Positions 43,880 through 55,849 are shown, counted from the stretch's first letter. The stretch: 64,000 nt of DNA from Nemertoderma westbladi (GCA_032718475.1 JAUCBJ010004612.1:23534-87533); one strand, 5' to 3'. Translations and numbers: made by a program. The notes: generated from the sequence alone by a model not told the origin.

Positions 43880-46800
43880 AAATTGGTATATTTGATAATT
43901 TTATAGGTTTTTTGAGGTTTGTTTTATAGTGCCCCCAAGGAAGTGATTGATTTTTATTAACCCAATAAAGTTTATCATCAAAGCTACTGAGTGCAAATTT
44001 ATTTTGCTTTAAGGTATAAATACGATGTAATTTAGATTGAAATCTGTGTATGTTTTTTTTATTTCTTCATTTGAGTTATATGCTTTTAAATATTCTTCAT
44101 GTGTAATATTCGTTTCCACAACAGCTCTTGTAATACCTTTTGCTCTACGAATATTTTTGTTATTCCATTCCAAAATTGAATATAATTTTGGTCTTAAAAA
44201 TACTGCTTGTTTAATTTCACGTGAAGCTAGTTCATCTTTACAGTAATAAAGTCTCGATTTATTTTTATCGCTGTAGAGAGGGTGATCCTTAGGGTAATTG
44301 GATGTATCTAAAAAATTATTTTTAATTAATGCTTTTAAAAAATTATTCTGCGATGTATTATAGTAACAACCTATTAAAGAGTCGGTATCTGATGCAGCAA
44401 TTTCAATACGGCAGTTTAATTCTTTCTCAATAGGTAGCAATTTATTGTAGAACAGCTCATACATATCCAATTTAGCCAAGTCCAACACAGTGCTACCAAT
44501 AAATATAGGCTTATCGAGAGTTACAGAGTCTTTCACTAATAAATGTCCCGATAATGTATTATTGTATATTATAAATTGTTCATGATTAATACGATTTACC
44601 AATTGGTCGCATTTATCAAGGCTATTTGCGATACGAAAGTTACATCGATCTCTTATCTTTTCTATTGATTTACCAAATAACGAATTATTAAGCAATTTCG
44701 CGACAGCTGTTTCAATGTAACTTTTTGCTAGTCGCCTTTGATTAATATTAAAATCTATGTAATTTTTAAATACAAATTCTTGTTGAAAAGAATATAATTT
44801 ATGTAGTTTAGTAACAATTAATCCATGTTTTATATAAAATTTTAACAGTTTCAAATGTAAATGATAAAACTCTTTATCAAATTGCATCAGCAAGAGTTTT
44901 GGTATAGGCATCCTATATTTACAGGAGGTACCTCTTTGTATCAATAAGTTATTAAATTGTTCCCTCATATAAGGTGAATGCATTGATTCATTTATACTTA
45001 AATGCTCTGGAGCTAACGGTAATTGTAATGTTTGATCGTGAATAGCTTTGGGATAATTTAAATCACATATTAAAAAATATCCAGTAGATCCATCAATGTC
45101 TAAATCTACCAAGTACTCGATTAGTTTTTCTGGAATTGCATTCTCTAAATGTTTAATACTTACTTCTTTGAATTGTGAGGTGGGTAGTTTTTTACTTAAA
45201 TTCCCAGAATATAAAGAGTTGAAATCAATATTAAAAATATGGCATTCTTCCTTAGTAGAATCATATGTACTTGTTCCTGGTATATTTGATTCTATATAAT
45301 GCTTTCGACAAAATGAAACACCACCCCTAATTGATTTTTCAAAATCTCTATATGTCTGATAATCCTTTATTAATTCTATTTTACATTTATTATATTTTAG
45401 TGCGCAATCATAGGTAAATGACGCGATACTACAGTAAAAAACCGCTTCTAAATCGTAATTTTGTTTACAAACATTCCTAAAATTCTCAAATATATCAGCA
45501 AGCAAACAAACATCGAGTTTTAAATAGGCTAAAAGATAATCTTTGAGATTCACACAGTCGAATTGTACCCATGATAATTCCGCAAACCTATAATCTTCAA
45601 TTGTGCATGTTTTTTGACTTAAGTTACTAAAAAAATTATTTATAGACGGCAAACCAGTATCATTAAATTTATTTATATTTGTCAAGTACTCGTATGGAAA
45701 TACTCCTTTCCGTTTAATTGTTGAGTTATTCAAGTTTGGATAAAAATATTTCATTTCTTGTAGAGTAATAGGTAAAATTGAGCTTATATCATGACTCGCT
45801 ACATCCTTTGTTGAACACTCAACTAAATTACTTAAAGAAAAGCTTAAAAATTGATATGTGTCTAAGAAACGTAACTCAATTTTTTTAGAAGTGTTTTTAA
45901 TTGGGATAAAAGCACTCAGTGAAATATATCGTTCTGTATTTCTCGGTATAACCTTTATATCCCAATCTGTGTATTTCTTATCTCTAAATCCGGTTTGTAA
46001 TATACAATGTATATCATAATTACTGGAATTATGCCCGCAAAGTACATACAGGTATCGTTTCAATGATAAACTTCGGTTACAACTATTACAGGCTGCCGCA
46101 ATATATTTACCTGTAATATGTGAATGATGTCTGTTTTTCCCTACATTATTATTTAAAGTAACATTACAATAGAAACAAAATTTTGCTTGTTCAAAATTTA
46201 CAAAATCAATATTAGTAAATGACATAGTTTTATGAGTGTATATTTCTGACCAACAACATAATTCAGTTAAATCAGTATATAATGAATCTAAGAAATCTTG
46301 AATACAATTATTATTATTTGACTTTACGAATGTTTTCAAACGACATTTTGGAGCATCAATTAATTCAGTATTGGGAACAATTAAATAACTCACAGCACAC
46401 GGTATATGCTCCTGTTAAATTTGATTATTAACTGAAGGTTGTAAGATACATTCTATATCAAAGTAGGTGACAAACAATGGGGATAAAGTTCTATCTAAAT
46501 TTGTAAAACTAATGTGTGTTCTTTTTTTATTAGGTAGTTTCTCTCGTTGACTTCTTCCTTGGTAGCATGCGAGACGGTGTCGATGAAGAACTTCCGCTCG
46601 AAAAAAATGAGCCAAACACCTTTCACAATATTTCCTATTCCCGATATGAAGAGCTCTCGTATTCAGCAATCGATTCAAGTTAGTTATGCAAACATAATGA
46701 TTCAGTTTAGGTACATTGTTATTTTTTACTACAAGTAATATATTTAATAACTGTTTATCAGGTGTAATTTTACTAAACGGAGGTTGTCTTAATATAGATA

Positions 46801-47885
46801 CAGGGGTGCGTTTGTTGTCGTTATTCCAACATAGTAAATTAATTATATATTTTGAATTTTGTTTTTCAAAAAGTTTAATCGCTAACTGCCACTCTGTTGG
46901 ATAATCATTTTTCCCGTTGTCAAAAATGAAATGACTCATATAATTTTTGTACGACGAAGTAAGCTGTTTGTTGTTTTTCACTTTGCTACCAAATTTTGCG
47001 GTTATAATAGCCCATTTGAAACAGTCATTATCAGCCGTTTGTATATTTATTATACAATTTTTACCTGATAGAGCCTTAGGTAATTCCATATATCCATGCC
47101 CCTTATATAGTAACGACCTACACTTAGATTCAGCTAATTTAATTTCAACCCTTAATAAAGATTTAATACGCCACCCTGAACCACGTGTGTTAAAGATGGC
47201 TATTTTTTGTAATATATTTTCCACCACATACTCAAACCATGTGTCAAAACTTTGTGATGAATCTACAGTATTAATAGCACCACCAGAAGAATTAAAATAA
47301 AAAGTTTCCAATTGCTCGCCTTCTGAAAAAATGTGATCTGTACATTAATACATTTAGACCTAACCACAGTCTAAGAACATTCATTTCTTTCAATCTATCT
47401 AATATTAACTGAAGAATATTACCTCGAATTTGCGTTAATGCTGTTTCTACATCGGGATAATCTCTAGAAGTTGGGAGGTCATGGACATAAATTTCAAGAC
47501 GATTATCGTGAGCTTCTTGTTCCCGCGTAAAAATTGTTGCGCATGTACCAAGAGCCACCCTTAATTTTTTTCTGGATAATATATTTTTATGTTGCGAAAA
47601 TTTACGCTTTCTTGTGTAGTAACATTTCAAGTGACAATCGTGTTGTAAATAATTCTCATATGTATACTTTTTATTAAAGGTAGAATAAGTCAATTGATAG
47701 GTACGGAACTCCATTTCTTTACAACCAGTAGTTGATTCATGTCGTTTACAAATTTCGCTGCATGAAGTCACGACATGACACTTAAAACAAGAATAACCTT
47801 CAAAATGTGACCGTAGGTGGCGTAAATAATTATGTCTAGTTACATTCATATGACAGAATGAACAACATATTGTTATTTTATCCAT
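43831..47885 (-). pseudogene. POLB: Protein-primed family B DNA polymerase with N-terminal zinc region, broken in three places
   Basis: Three open pieces in order. (1) 47885-47292: two zinc fingers (C8/C11/H22/H26; C32/C35/H48/C54) then a basic region. (2) 47311-46415: YCERCLAHFF finger and ExoI YFDIE (D285, E287). (3) 46393-44009: the HNSSNYD ExoII segment (122-127), ExoIII Y290/D294, motif A DFNSLY (D390), motif B KLLNNSLFG (566-574), motif C DTD (669-671) and RPKLYS (735-739). Breaks: a frameshift in a T run near 47325, an in-frame TAA at 46415-46417, and a frameshift near 44015, after which FDDKLYW and GHY continue to a stop at 43831. The enzyme would replicate the element by protein priming. 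Confidence 0.92.
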
Positions 47886-48033
47886 GCTGAAGTTTGTTTA
47901 GATAAATAATAATAATAATAATAATAAAATATCTCCAAAGATTAAAATAAAATGAAATGAAATGATATTGACTATATCTAAACATTTATATGCTAGCGAG
48001 TGAAATAATTTTAAACCAATCACCAAACACCAA

Positions 48034-49146
48034 TCACCAATCGCCTATGGGTATTGGAAACCTCAAAGAGTTTAACTTATGATCAATGTTAGGATAATAA
48101 TCTGGTTTCCATGGAGAATTAGTAACTGGATCTACTGGAGCTGGGTTAACAGCAACTTTCTGTTTCTTTGTAGGTGATGCGTTGGTAAATTTACTCGATG
48201 ATCTTGGCTTCCGAGGTAATATTTCAGGAAAGACCTGTTGCGGTTGAGAGCAACTCTCTCCAACATCCGGATTAGGTGATGGGATCTCTACGAATGCTTT
48301 AGGTTTATCCAAAAGGACAAAACCATCTACATTGGCTTCAATAAGAGAAACGCCATCCATAGCCTCTTTGAGAAAACTAATATGGGCTTTATCATTCAAG
48401 TAATGCAACTCAATAGAATTTCCACCTGCTCCTACTTCAGTAGAATTATCGGTGTTGGTGATAATAATTTTTTTATTATTGGTTTTAATCATTTTGAGAC
48501 GGTCTGATAATTGAATGATATTTTTATCAAAAAGATGCTTGTCTGGTTCATCAATTTGAGTGTCCCACTCTCGCAACAAAACGGTTAGTTCCTGATTTGA
48601 CAAATTGAAACCCGTATAATAGTCAAAACCAACACTATCAGCGTATCTGATGCTGATTTTCCATAAGCCAACATAGTTGGTTCCTTTAAAAGCTGTTACA
48701 AATCCAATAAACTCTGGATTTGATAATTCAATGTAGAATTGATCGCTAATAATCTCTAGCGGTGGAGAGAGAAATTGCAATAATTTCCCTCTGTATTGAA
48801 TTAGAACTTCAGTAAAAGCTTTGTTGAGGACTTTACATTTGCCTTGTTTCTGAACGTAAACATCACCCGATGTGGGGTTGATAGAAATATTCAAATTTCC
48901 CCGCGCAAAACGAAGAGCAGCATATATCCTACCTGGTATAATTGCTGGTCTGGATTGATGTTGGTTTTTGGTTGTTGTTTCTAGAATGTCTAGCAAATAG
49001 CGGGTATCTTGATGGGAAAAACAAATTGATTCGTTGTCCTCCTGAGATTCCACAATAAAATATTTGCTGTGAACGGCGGTACAAGTATATTTATTGTAAG
49101 TAAATTTCCAGCTATTTGTTGCTCCGGTTTTTTGCGTTAAGGCCAT
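48034..49146 (-). CDS. Polinton hypothetical protein (370 aa), next to the right TIR
   Basis: Intact and unrecognised. The N-terminal 270 residues are a soluble alpha/beta-type sequence without Cys/His clusters (WKFTYNKYTCTAVHSKYF; ISINPTSGDVYVQKQGKC). The last 80 residues are Pro/Ser-rich with a basic nuclear-localisation-like SPTKKQKVAV. By position (first gene of the minus block) it may be early and nuclear, for example a DNA-binding or regulatory protein. That is inference only. Confidence 0.55.
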   Translation of the reverse strand: MALTQKTGATNSWKFTYNKYTCTAVHSKYFIVESQEDNESICFSHQDTRYLLDILETTTKNQHQSRPAIIPGRIYAALRFARGNLNISINPTSGDVYVQKQGKCKVLNKAFTEVLIQYRGKLLQFLSPPLEIISDQFYIELSNPEFIGFVTAFKGTNYVGLWKISIRYADSVGFDYYTGFNLSNQELTVLLREWDTQIDEPDKHLFDKNIIQLSDRLKMIKTNNKKIIITNTDNSTEVGAGGNSIELHYLNDKAHISFLKEAMDGVSLIEANVDGFVLLDKPKAFVEIPSPNPDVGESCSQPQQVFPEILPRKPRSSSKFTNASPTKKQKVAVNPAPVDPVTNSPWKPDYYPNIDHKLNSLRFPIPIGDW

Positions 49147-49833
49147 AATAATAATAATAAATATGAAAAATATTATAAGTGATAAATTTTAAACCGTATC
49201 GCTGTAATAAATTGACACCATAGTTCTCACTCTAAAATTGTGTTTGGATGTAAGGAAGAATTTATAGTATCGATGAATAAATATTCATTCATCGATACTA
49301 AAAATTCTCCCTCACATCCAAACGAGATTTCCTTTGAGTTACATAATTACATTTAGAAACCCAATGTGGGAATCAGTATCATTTATTCGAGTGATTCCGA
49401 CCAATGAATATACAACGAGTAAGATAATGTAGAAATTATTAAGGAAATAACACAATTTCAGAGTGAGAACAAAAAATTAGATATGGTATCAATATATTAC
49501 CATGAAGATTACAAGTGATGAATTTTAACAAAAACATTCAGTTATATATAAGTTTCTGAATACGTATGGATGTGGCATAATCAATGTAGAAGAGATGGGA
49601 TGTGGCATAATCAATGAATAAGAAAAGAGATGGGTTGCAATGTGGATGAATGGTTGCGTGGATAGGAAATACGTGAAAGAATATGAATCATTGGGTTGTG
49701 CGTAATAATAATCAATAATTATAATAAAAACGCACAGTATAATGTTAGTAGTAGCCTTTCAATATGGCACAGATGCTGAGGGATCGGTTAGCTTGAGTAA
49801 CTACTATGGAAATGTGAGAACGTGTAGTTGACG
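49147..49833 (-). promoter_or_regulatory. Right-end Polinton intergenic region with nested inverted repeats
   Basis: Upstream of the 370-aa gene. It holds a near-perfect hairpin (49242-49280 with 49284-49323) around tatcgatgaat/attcatcgata. Outer inverted arms lie at 49223-49244 and 49448-49470 (gttctcactctaaaattgtg and complement). A direct pair of ggatgtggcataatcaatg lies at 49568-49612. It may act in transcription or replication of this end. Confidence 0.55.
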
Positions 49834-50251
49834 CGTGGCGGAATTTCATGTATCATACTGGCTGGTTGGTTGGTTTGTTGGTTTGGCGACAGCAGTCGAG
49901 GAGTTGGCAATCGATATAATATAATATATAATATGCGTGATGCGTGTAGATGGCCACGTCGTCATTGTCGTCACCATATACAGTATACAGTGGTGGTAGC
50001 GTGGCGGTGGTGGTGGTGGTAACGTGGCGAAAAGGTGAATAACATTAGGGTTAGTTAGTCAGTAGTCGAGTAAGGCGGGCATCGCGAGGTTAGGCTATGC
50101 TACGATTGGTTGATGGCAACTGCCGATGGTGACATATGGCGCGCTCCGCAATTTAGCACCGGAATTTGGCATTTTGTAAAGGCCTCCGAATGGAATGCCC
50201 ATAGCCCAAGCTAGGGAGGACTATGGTGGGGACACTTCTTCTCCTACTACT
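49834..50251 (-). repeat. Polinton right terminal inverted repeat
   Basis: Reverse complement of 30514-30917, outer end CTACTACT. It differs by an extra GGTGG/GTAGC-rich insertion (49988-50020) and scattered changes. The arms differ in length by 14 bp. Confidence 0.93.
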
Positions 50252-50257
50252 TACGCC
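50252..50257 (+). repeat. Polinton target-site duplication, right (TACGCC)
   Basis: Identical to 30508-30513 and immediately followed by aagcagtcctgaagtagtacc, which continues the BEL leader sequence. Confidence 0.93.
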
Positions 50258-51258
50258 AAGCAGTCCTGAAGTAGTACCGGGGTTAATTTAGCTATTACGG
50301 TATGCATAACAAGCAGAATTACGGTAAGGAATAAACTTGGGGACATGAATGTTGTAAATTACTTGCATAAACTCTGAATAATAAATATTACGCTACCCGT
50401 ACAGACTATTAAAATAAAACACAGACCAAAATGCTGACAGACTACCGCCAAGCCAAAAATATACCACAGTATATGCAGTCTCCAAAATGATTAGTTAGTA
50501 AGCGTTCTAGACTATGTAGTACGACTTATTCTTTCGCGGGGGATTTATCTTACAACTCTGGAAGCCTCCACTACCTAACTAGCACTTTATTGGACAAATA
50601 ACCTACATACATTGTAATCCACTTCAGACCTAACAACAATCCGACAACAATCCAGCCTATAAGTTACTTTTACAATCCGAGCAGGCTTACACGCCTTCTG
50701 CTCAATATTACACTTACCGGTAAATAAAGCCAACAGGAATAAGTAAACCATACAAGGAATAAGAGGTGATCAATCCCTAATCCTCTAACAGCCCACAGTA
50801 TACAATATTTCACAATCGAAGTAATACTGCTACAAGGTACCGGTTCGGCCCTACTAGCCTACAGTTTACCGTCCGACCGGTACGTTAGGGTTTATTGCCT
50901 ACTGAGCAATAAAAGAAGAAATCTATTAATGTTTGCGCTTTTAGACCTTTAACAGTTTAACCTGCTAATTTAAGTGTCTCCTGAATCGATTTTTGCCCGT
51001 ACTAATTGACATCAGCTGAAACCAGTCTAGTGCGGCTTATGACCCATGGTGTGGGAGACTGGATTCAGTTATAGAGAAAGTTATTGCAGTAGGCTACTTT
51101 GTATTATTTGATTGATCGCGACTATATAATCTCCGACAACTATATTTACTTTCGGGGAAATATTAACAGTTCCTTTGGGACGTGGCGCTTTAAGTATCAA
51201 ACAGAGTTATGACTTACACTAATCACAACTAGAGGCAATAAGATATCGCAAATGGCGC
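50258..51258 (-). repeat. Leader of BEL copy B, outer part (after the Polinton)
   Basis: Reverse complement of about 60146-61189 in copy C (for example gtagtaccggggttaattta and cttggggacatgaatgttgt). No ORF of note. Confidence 0.8.
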
Positions 51259-51765
51259 ATTCTTTAGGAATGCTTTATTAACCTTCACACTACTTCACAC
51301 TAATATTCACACAAAGGAACACTGATTTGCTGACTGTCACTGATTTTGATCATATTATATATATATAAGGACGATTGCAACTCACGTACATTGGGATTAT
51401 GAAATAGCATTTAATTCACACAAACCACTATAAATTGAGCCACAATTGCTACTGATACACTCTTCTGCTTACCTCAGTAATTAAGAAAGTAAAGGGGGAT
51501 TTTACGATTATTTATCAGTATTCTCCAAATATAACATCCATTAATATAAACAGCAATTAACAACAGTATAAAACAGTACATTAGAAAGCAGTGCGGTGAA
51601 AAGAGTATGTGTTATGTTCGTGTCGTGCAATATGGTATGTGTTTCGATGTATGTTAATAGATTTGCATTCCTATAACTCTAGCCTCTGATGTTAGGGCAA
51701 AGTCTGAAAGTCAGAACGTCCGATTGAATCCTGAATGAAGTACAGTAATAATCTCAGCCTGGCTA
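51259..51765 (-). repeat. LTR U3-like block, copy 2 (BEL copy B)
   Basis: Homologous to 4629-5100. On the minus strand it has a TATA-type tract (about 51347-51372) and AATAAA (complement of tttatt, 51274-51279). The upstream end is truncated near 51765, where a different dispersed repeat begins. Confidence 0.7.
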
Positions 51766-52060
51766 CGTATTTTACGACCATTACACGTTCGTGGGGCCTT
51801 CGCGCAGCACGAGGCCCAGTTATGAGATACTGATGTAGAAATTTACCCACACCACCAATCAATTAAAGAAAGGGATACAGTACGTGTTCAGCCCTTTTAA
51901 TCTGCACCCCCCCCCCCACCCTTCCCACCCACCAATACATAACCGCGACATCTACCACCCACGGAAGGGTAGCACGAACTTATTTCCAATCGCACGTTCA
52001 ATATGCAAAGCCAGGTGGTTTATAGGAATATAATCAACGCAGTACTAAATACAGTCGATG
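51766..52060 (+). repeat. Dispersed repeat R1, copy 1
   Basis: Contains ttcgtggggccttcgcgcag and cgaggcccagttatgagatac, then after a gap a C-rich tract and cacccacggaagggtagcac. Copy 2 is at about 52862-53160. Non-coding; family unknown. Confidence 0.75.
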
Positions 52061-52734
52061 CAGTAATGAATGATATTCAAATAATTTATTTAATATACTG
52101 TTAATGCCTCTGAAAACTTAGACAATTAAAATACACAGAAATCCCTTCAAAAAATAATAAGCCTAATATTTTGAGAAATAAACAATTTTGGATATAAGCC
52201 TTCTGCAGTGGTAATGTAATTGACTGACAATCATTAAATGAGATCTGTCTATTACCTGAGACTAAAGAACACAGACTCTATAGTGTAATAGGAGGTAGGG
52301 AATGCAGGTTTCAATCTCGTTAGGTCTAGCTGTCCAATCTATCTACCAGCCGTGTGGCTAGTTACATACCCCCCCCCCCTCCACTGGCATTCCCAGCAAC
52401 TGGCTGCCTTACACACACATCCTTCCCATCTATGTACCAGCCAACTTACATATTGGCCAATAAATGAGAAGTATTTAATGAGAATCAATTTTTTATGCCG
52501 TTTTAATTACTTTAGATAAATTAAAGACACAATTATTAAAGCAAATCACTTGAACTAATTAAAAACTATAATAGAATGGGGTATGTGGATTACATCTGTA
52601 TAATTTTTAAGTATAATTATTGAAGTCTTATTCTGTAAAACAATTAATTTCCTTTAACAGGCAGGTTGAAAGTGCTGTTTTTACAGTAATCAATTTAATT
52701 AACTAATTAACTGCTATTATCTTAGCTTCTCGAA
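52061..52734. other. No gene seen
   Basis: AT-rich spacer with a poly-C tract at 52370-52382. No ORF or repeat unit of interest. Confidence 0.4.
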
Positions 52735-52861
52735 GGCCACACGAAAATTCAACTTGGAAAATTTCTAAACTTTTGCCAAACAACATGTGTACCAAGTTTG
52801 GATAGATTTCATTGAAGATTGGCCGTGTTATTAACGTTTAAAATTGAACTCTGCAAAAAAA
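52735..52861 (+). repeat. Dispersed repeat R2, copy 1
   Basis: aattcaacttggaaaatttc and then caccaagtttggatagatttc recur at 54570-54715 and 54749-54884. Repeats of this kind are common in invertebrates. No coding potential. Confidence 0.75.
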
Positions 52862-53160
52862 GCGACAGAACGACACATTCGTGGGGCCTTCGCGCAGCAC
52901 GAGGCCCAGTTATGAGATACAAATTAAAATTGAGCGACTGTATCACAAAATCAGTATTTGAGAAATTTAACCACACCGCCAATCAATCAAAGAAAGGGGG
53001 ACAGTACGTGTTCAGCCCTTTTAATCTGCCCCCCCCCCCCCCTTCCCACCAACCAATACATAACCGCGACATCTACCACCCACGGGCTGACGGGGCGGAA
53101 GGGTAGCACAAACTTATTTCCAATCGCACATGTGCCATGTGGTTTATAGGAATATAATAA
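52862..53160 (+). repeat. Dispersed repeat R1, copy 2
   Basis: Matches 51776-52040. Begins cattcgtggggccttcgcgc, followed by a C-rich tract (about 53030-53042) and ccgcgacatctaccacccac. Lies directly after R2, so R2+R1 may be one longer element. Confidence 0.7.
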
Positions 53161-53480
53161 ACGCAGTACTCGTCTTCATTATAAGCCTCATTGAGTTCGT
53201 CCTGTTTTGTATTTAAATATATTTCTTAAACGCAGGCTGACGATATTTATAATAATAATAACAAGGGATGCGTTCAATATGTGAAGCCAGGTGGTTTATA
53301 TAATAATAATAGTCAACGCAGTACTCGTCTTCATTATAAGTCTCGTTGTGCTCGTCCTGTTTTGTATTTAAATATCTTTCCTAAATGAAGACTGACGATA
53401 TTTATAATGCGTTCAATAGGCGAAGCCAGGTATGATTTTGGTTTATAGGAATATAGTCTACGCAGCACTCATTCCTCATG
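53145..53480 (+). repeat. Tandem repeat, period about 150 bp, 2.3 units
   Basis: acgcagtactcgtcttcatt recurs at 53161 and 53316, and a degraded start at 53460. Each unit also holds gttttgtatttaaatat and gctgacgatatttataat. Confidence 0.75.
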
Positions 53481-54569
53481 AGCCCGAGTTATAGTGTGGC
53501 AATGTAGATGCAGTAGTTGCACCCGACCAGCCGGAAACTCAGAGCAATAGGCCTACTGTTTGTACAATGCGTATCAATTTCAACACCACCGGGCACTCGG
53601 TGATGGCAGAGTGAGATTAAAAAACCGGATTATTTCATCCTTGGTTACGGTTAGTCCAGTTTGCCCGTAGCGGCAGCGATACCGAAAGTCGAGGTCAACA
53701 GACAGATGTGGCCTTGATGGTGAGTTGTTTGATTTCAATTCCAACACTTTTCTGGGCAGCTGGGTAGACTCTGGTAGTGGGTACCTGATCTTAGAATGCC
53801 GGTCAGCTGGTTAGTCCGCATAACTTCCATTGTTGCAGTTGCCGAGTCGATGGATGGTTGGTAGGGGTACCGGTAGGCCTATTGCTATTGTTGTATTGGT
53901 AGATTGGTATGTACATCTACATCTGATTATACCAGTTGCCGGTGCTGTCGGTCGTACCAATACATAGTCTTTAATTAATATATTTAACCGTTAACAAGAG
54001 TAGAAACCGCAAACGAAGAAATTCATTTTCTGCCGTAGTTCAGTACCGCTACCCTACCGGTAGTTCTGTAGTTGGCATTTGCTACCAGTCCGGTTCTACA
54101 GTCTGACACTGACAGTAGTAGGGCGGTACGGCGCCAATGGACCCTCTAATCTAATTCAGGACCGCAGTCCAGCACTCCGGATTCCGCACTGCAGTGCATA
54201 AGCATGGCAGCATGGCTAATTAGGGCCTACAGAATTAGGCCTGTCCTGTAGGCTACCAGTACTGCAGTATACGTGATCTATAATCACTGCACTGGTACCG
54301 CGGTACCAGTCAGCCAGTACCGTAAAACACCGAATACAGTATGGTATTGCAGTATTGTCTGATTGCAGGATTCCTAATTCAGGGATTGACATTGAGTATA
54401 GTACCGGTACAGGCAGACATGCCACAATGGTATTACTGCAGTACTGTAATTTCGTAATTTGCTAGAAAACCCAGCTGATTTAGTCTCCTAGCAACCTGCT
54501 GATGTCAAGCGTTATAATTTTGGATAAATAAATTTATTATAACTGTAAGACAGTTACACTGGTGCTGCA
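53481..54569. other. Non-coding, accggtac-rich
   Basis: Many short palindromes of accggta, ggtaccggtac and ctgcagta type (53850-54450). No ORF supported by domain content. Confidence 0.45.
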
Positions 54570-54884
54570 CGAAGGCCCCAAGCAAATTCAACTTGGAAAA
54601 TCTCTAAACTTTTGACAGACTATTTGTGTACCAAGTTTGGTTACATTTCATCGAGGATTGATCGAGTTATTAACGTTCAAAATTGAACACCGCAAAAAAA
54701 TACCGTAATCAACTTAATTAACTAATTAACTGCTATTATCTTAGCTTCTTGAAGGCCACACGGAAATTCAACTTGGAAAATTTCTAAACTTTTGCCAAAC
54801 AACATGTGTACCAAGTTTGGATAGATTTCATCGAAGATTGGCCGAGTTATTAACGTTTAAAATTGAACAAGAACGACAGAACGA
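54570..54884 (+). repeat. Dispersed repeat R2, copies 2 and 3
   Basis: 54570-54715 and 54749-54884 are two diverged copies in the same orientation as 52735-52861, sharing ttattaacgttcaaaattga-type ends. Confidence 0.75.
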
Positions 54885-55051
54885 CAGGTTGATTAATGGT
54901 ACAACTACACTAAGGCTCACTCACTTCGTGGCTCGCACCACAGGTTGATTAATGGTACCACTACGCTAAGGCTCACTCACTTCGAGGCTCGCCCCACAGG
55001 TTGATTAATGGTACCACTACGCTAAGGCTCACTCACTTCGTGGCTCGCCCC
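54884..55051 (+). repeat. 56-bp tandem repeat, 3 units
   Basis: acaggttgattaatggtacc starts at 54884, 54940 and 54996, exactly 56 bp apart. Each unit contains aaggctcactcacttcgtgg with single-base differences. Confidence 0.93.
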
Positions 55052-55293
55052 ACAACCCACCCCAAAGCCAAATATAAACTAAAGATAAGCAGCATGTTTG
55101 TGGAATAGCAGTTTGAACCTTCATTAAAATCCCCCCACTGCGCTATTGGTACAGTAATAGCAATTGGTGATGCAACTATTTCTATTGTGAAGTGTCTTTC
55201 CTGTTTGGCAAACAATGTATAGACTGGCACAATGGCTGGATGGAGCCAGTCTGGCATGCTGGATGATTTTAGTGGTTGGGAATGAGTGTTCAT
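55033..55293 (-). CDS. Small ORF (86 aa), doubtful
   Basis: It starts MNTHSQPLKSSSMPDWLHPAI and ends in a hydrophobic stretch (NMLLIFSLYLALGWVVG). No family recognised. The 3' end overlaps the 56-bp repeat. It may be an exon fragment or chance. Confidence 0.2.
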   Translation of the reverse strand: MNTHSQPLKSSSMPDWLHPAIVPVYTLFAKQERHFTIEIVASPIAITVPIAQWGDFNEGSNCYSTNMLLIFSLYLALGWVVGRATK

Positions 55294-55849
55294 GTTATTC
55301 CTAATTGTGTTACATAAGACCTCTTGTATTATTTATCTTATTAAAAACCACGGGCTTTTGGCTGTGCCGCATGTGCGAAAGGGGAAGGGAAATTTTCTAC
55401 TTTGCAGAGACTATATATAGTAAGGCTATAAGAGTAAGGTTCAGGTTCAGGCTATAAGAAAAAATCCCTCTCCTCAACATTGGAGTTTGAGACAGGGGGG
55501 AAACTGGACGCAAAACCCGCCTTGGCGAATTAATATCCCGCCTCAATGTTAAATTCTCAATTTAGGGAAATGAACAGGTTACAGTGGCACGTTATTCTAA
55601 CGAAAACAATAAACTAAACAAAATCAAACAGGTTACAGTTTTATTTTGCTCGTAAACAGCTGTTATTTGCGTCCAATTTCCCCTGGAGAGGGATGAACTT
55701 TTATTGCGTCCAGTCCCCCCCCCCCCCCCCCCTCATATCCGTGGAGTTTATACCCAGACTCCACCAGATGATGTTAAATCGACACCAAAAAGAAAGAGGT
55801 TATGGAAAATAATCTGTTTCATAGAAGTTTTTATTAATTTATATTTTAA
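55294..55849. other. No gene seen
   Basis: Contains a poly-C tract (55718-55732) and near it a duplicated gttacag...tttcg-type phrase. Ends at the TTAA (55846-55849) next to MITE copy 4. Confidence 0.4.

Larger units (their letters stand above)
30514..50251. mobile_element. Polinton/Maverick element (19,738 bp), boundaries complete, coding capacity decayed
   Basis: Defined by the 6-bp duplication TACGCC, by terminal inverted repeats of about 0.4 kb that begin AGTAGTAGGAGAAG, and by the canonical gene set: retroviral-type integrase, HerA/FtsK-type packaging ATPase, adenain-type protease, double-jelly-roll MCP, penton-like proteins, and B-family polymerase with N-terminal zinc region. Two gene blocks converge at 41160-42198. 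Polintons integrate with the integrase, replicate by protein-primed PolB and probably form particles. Here PolB, both penton-like genes and others are broken. A 1.55-kb MITE lies inside it. Confidence 0.96.
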
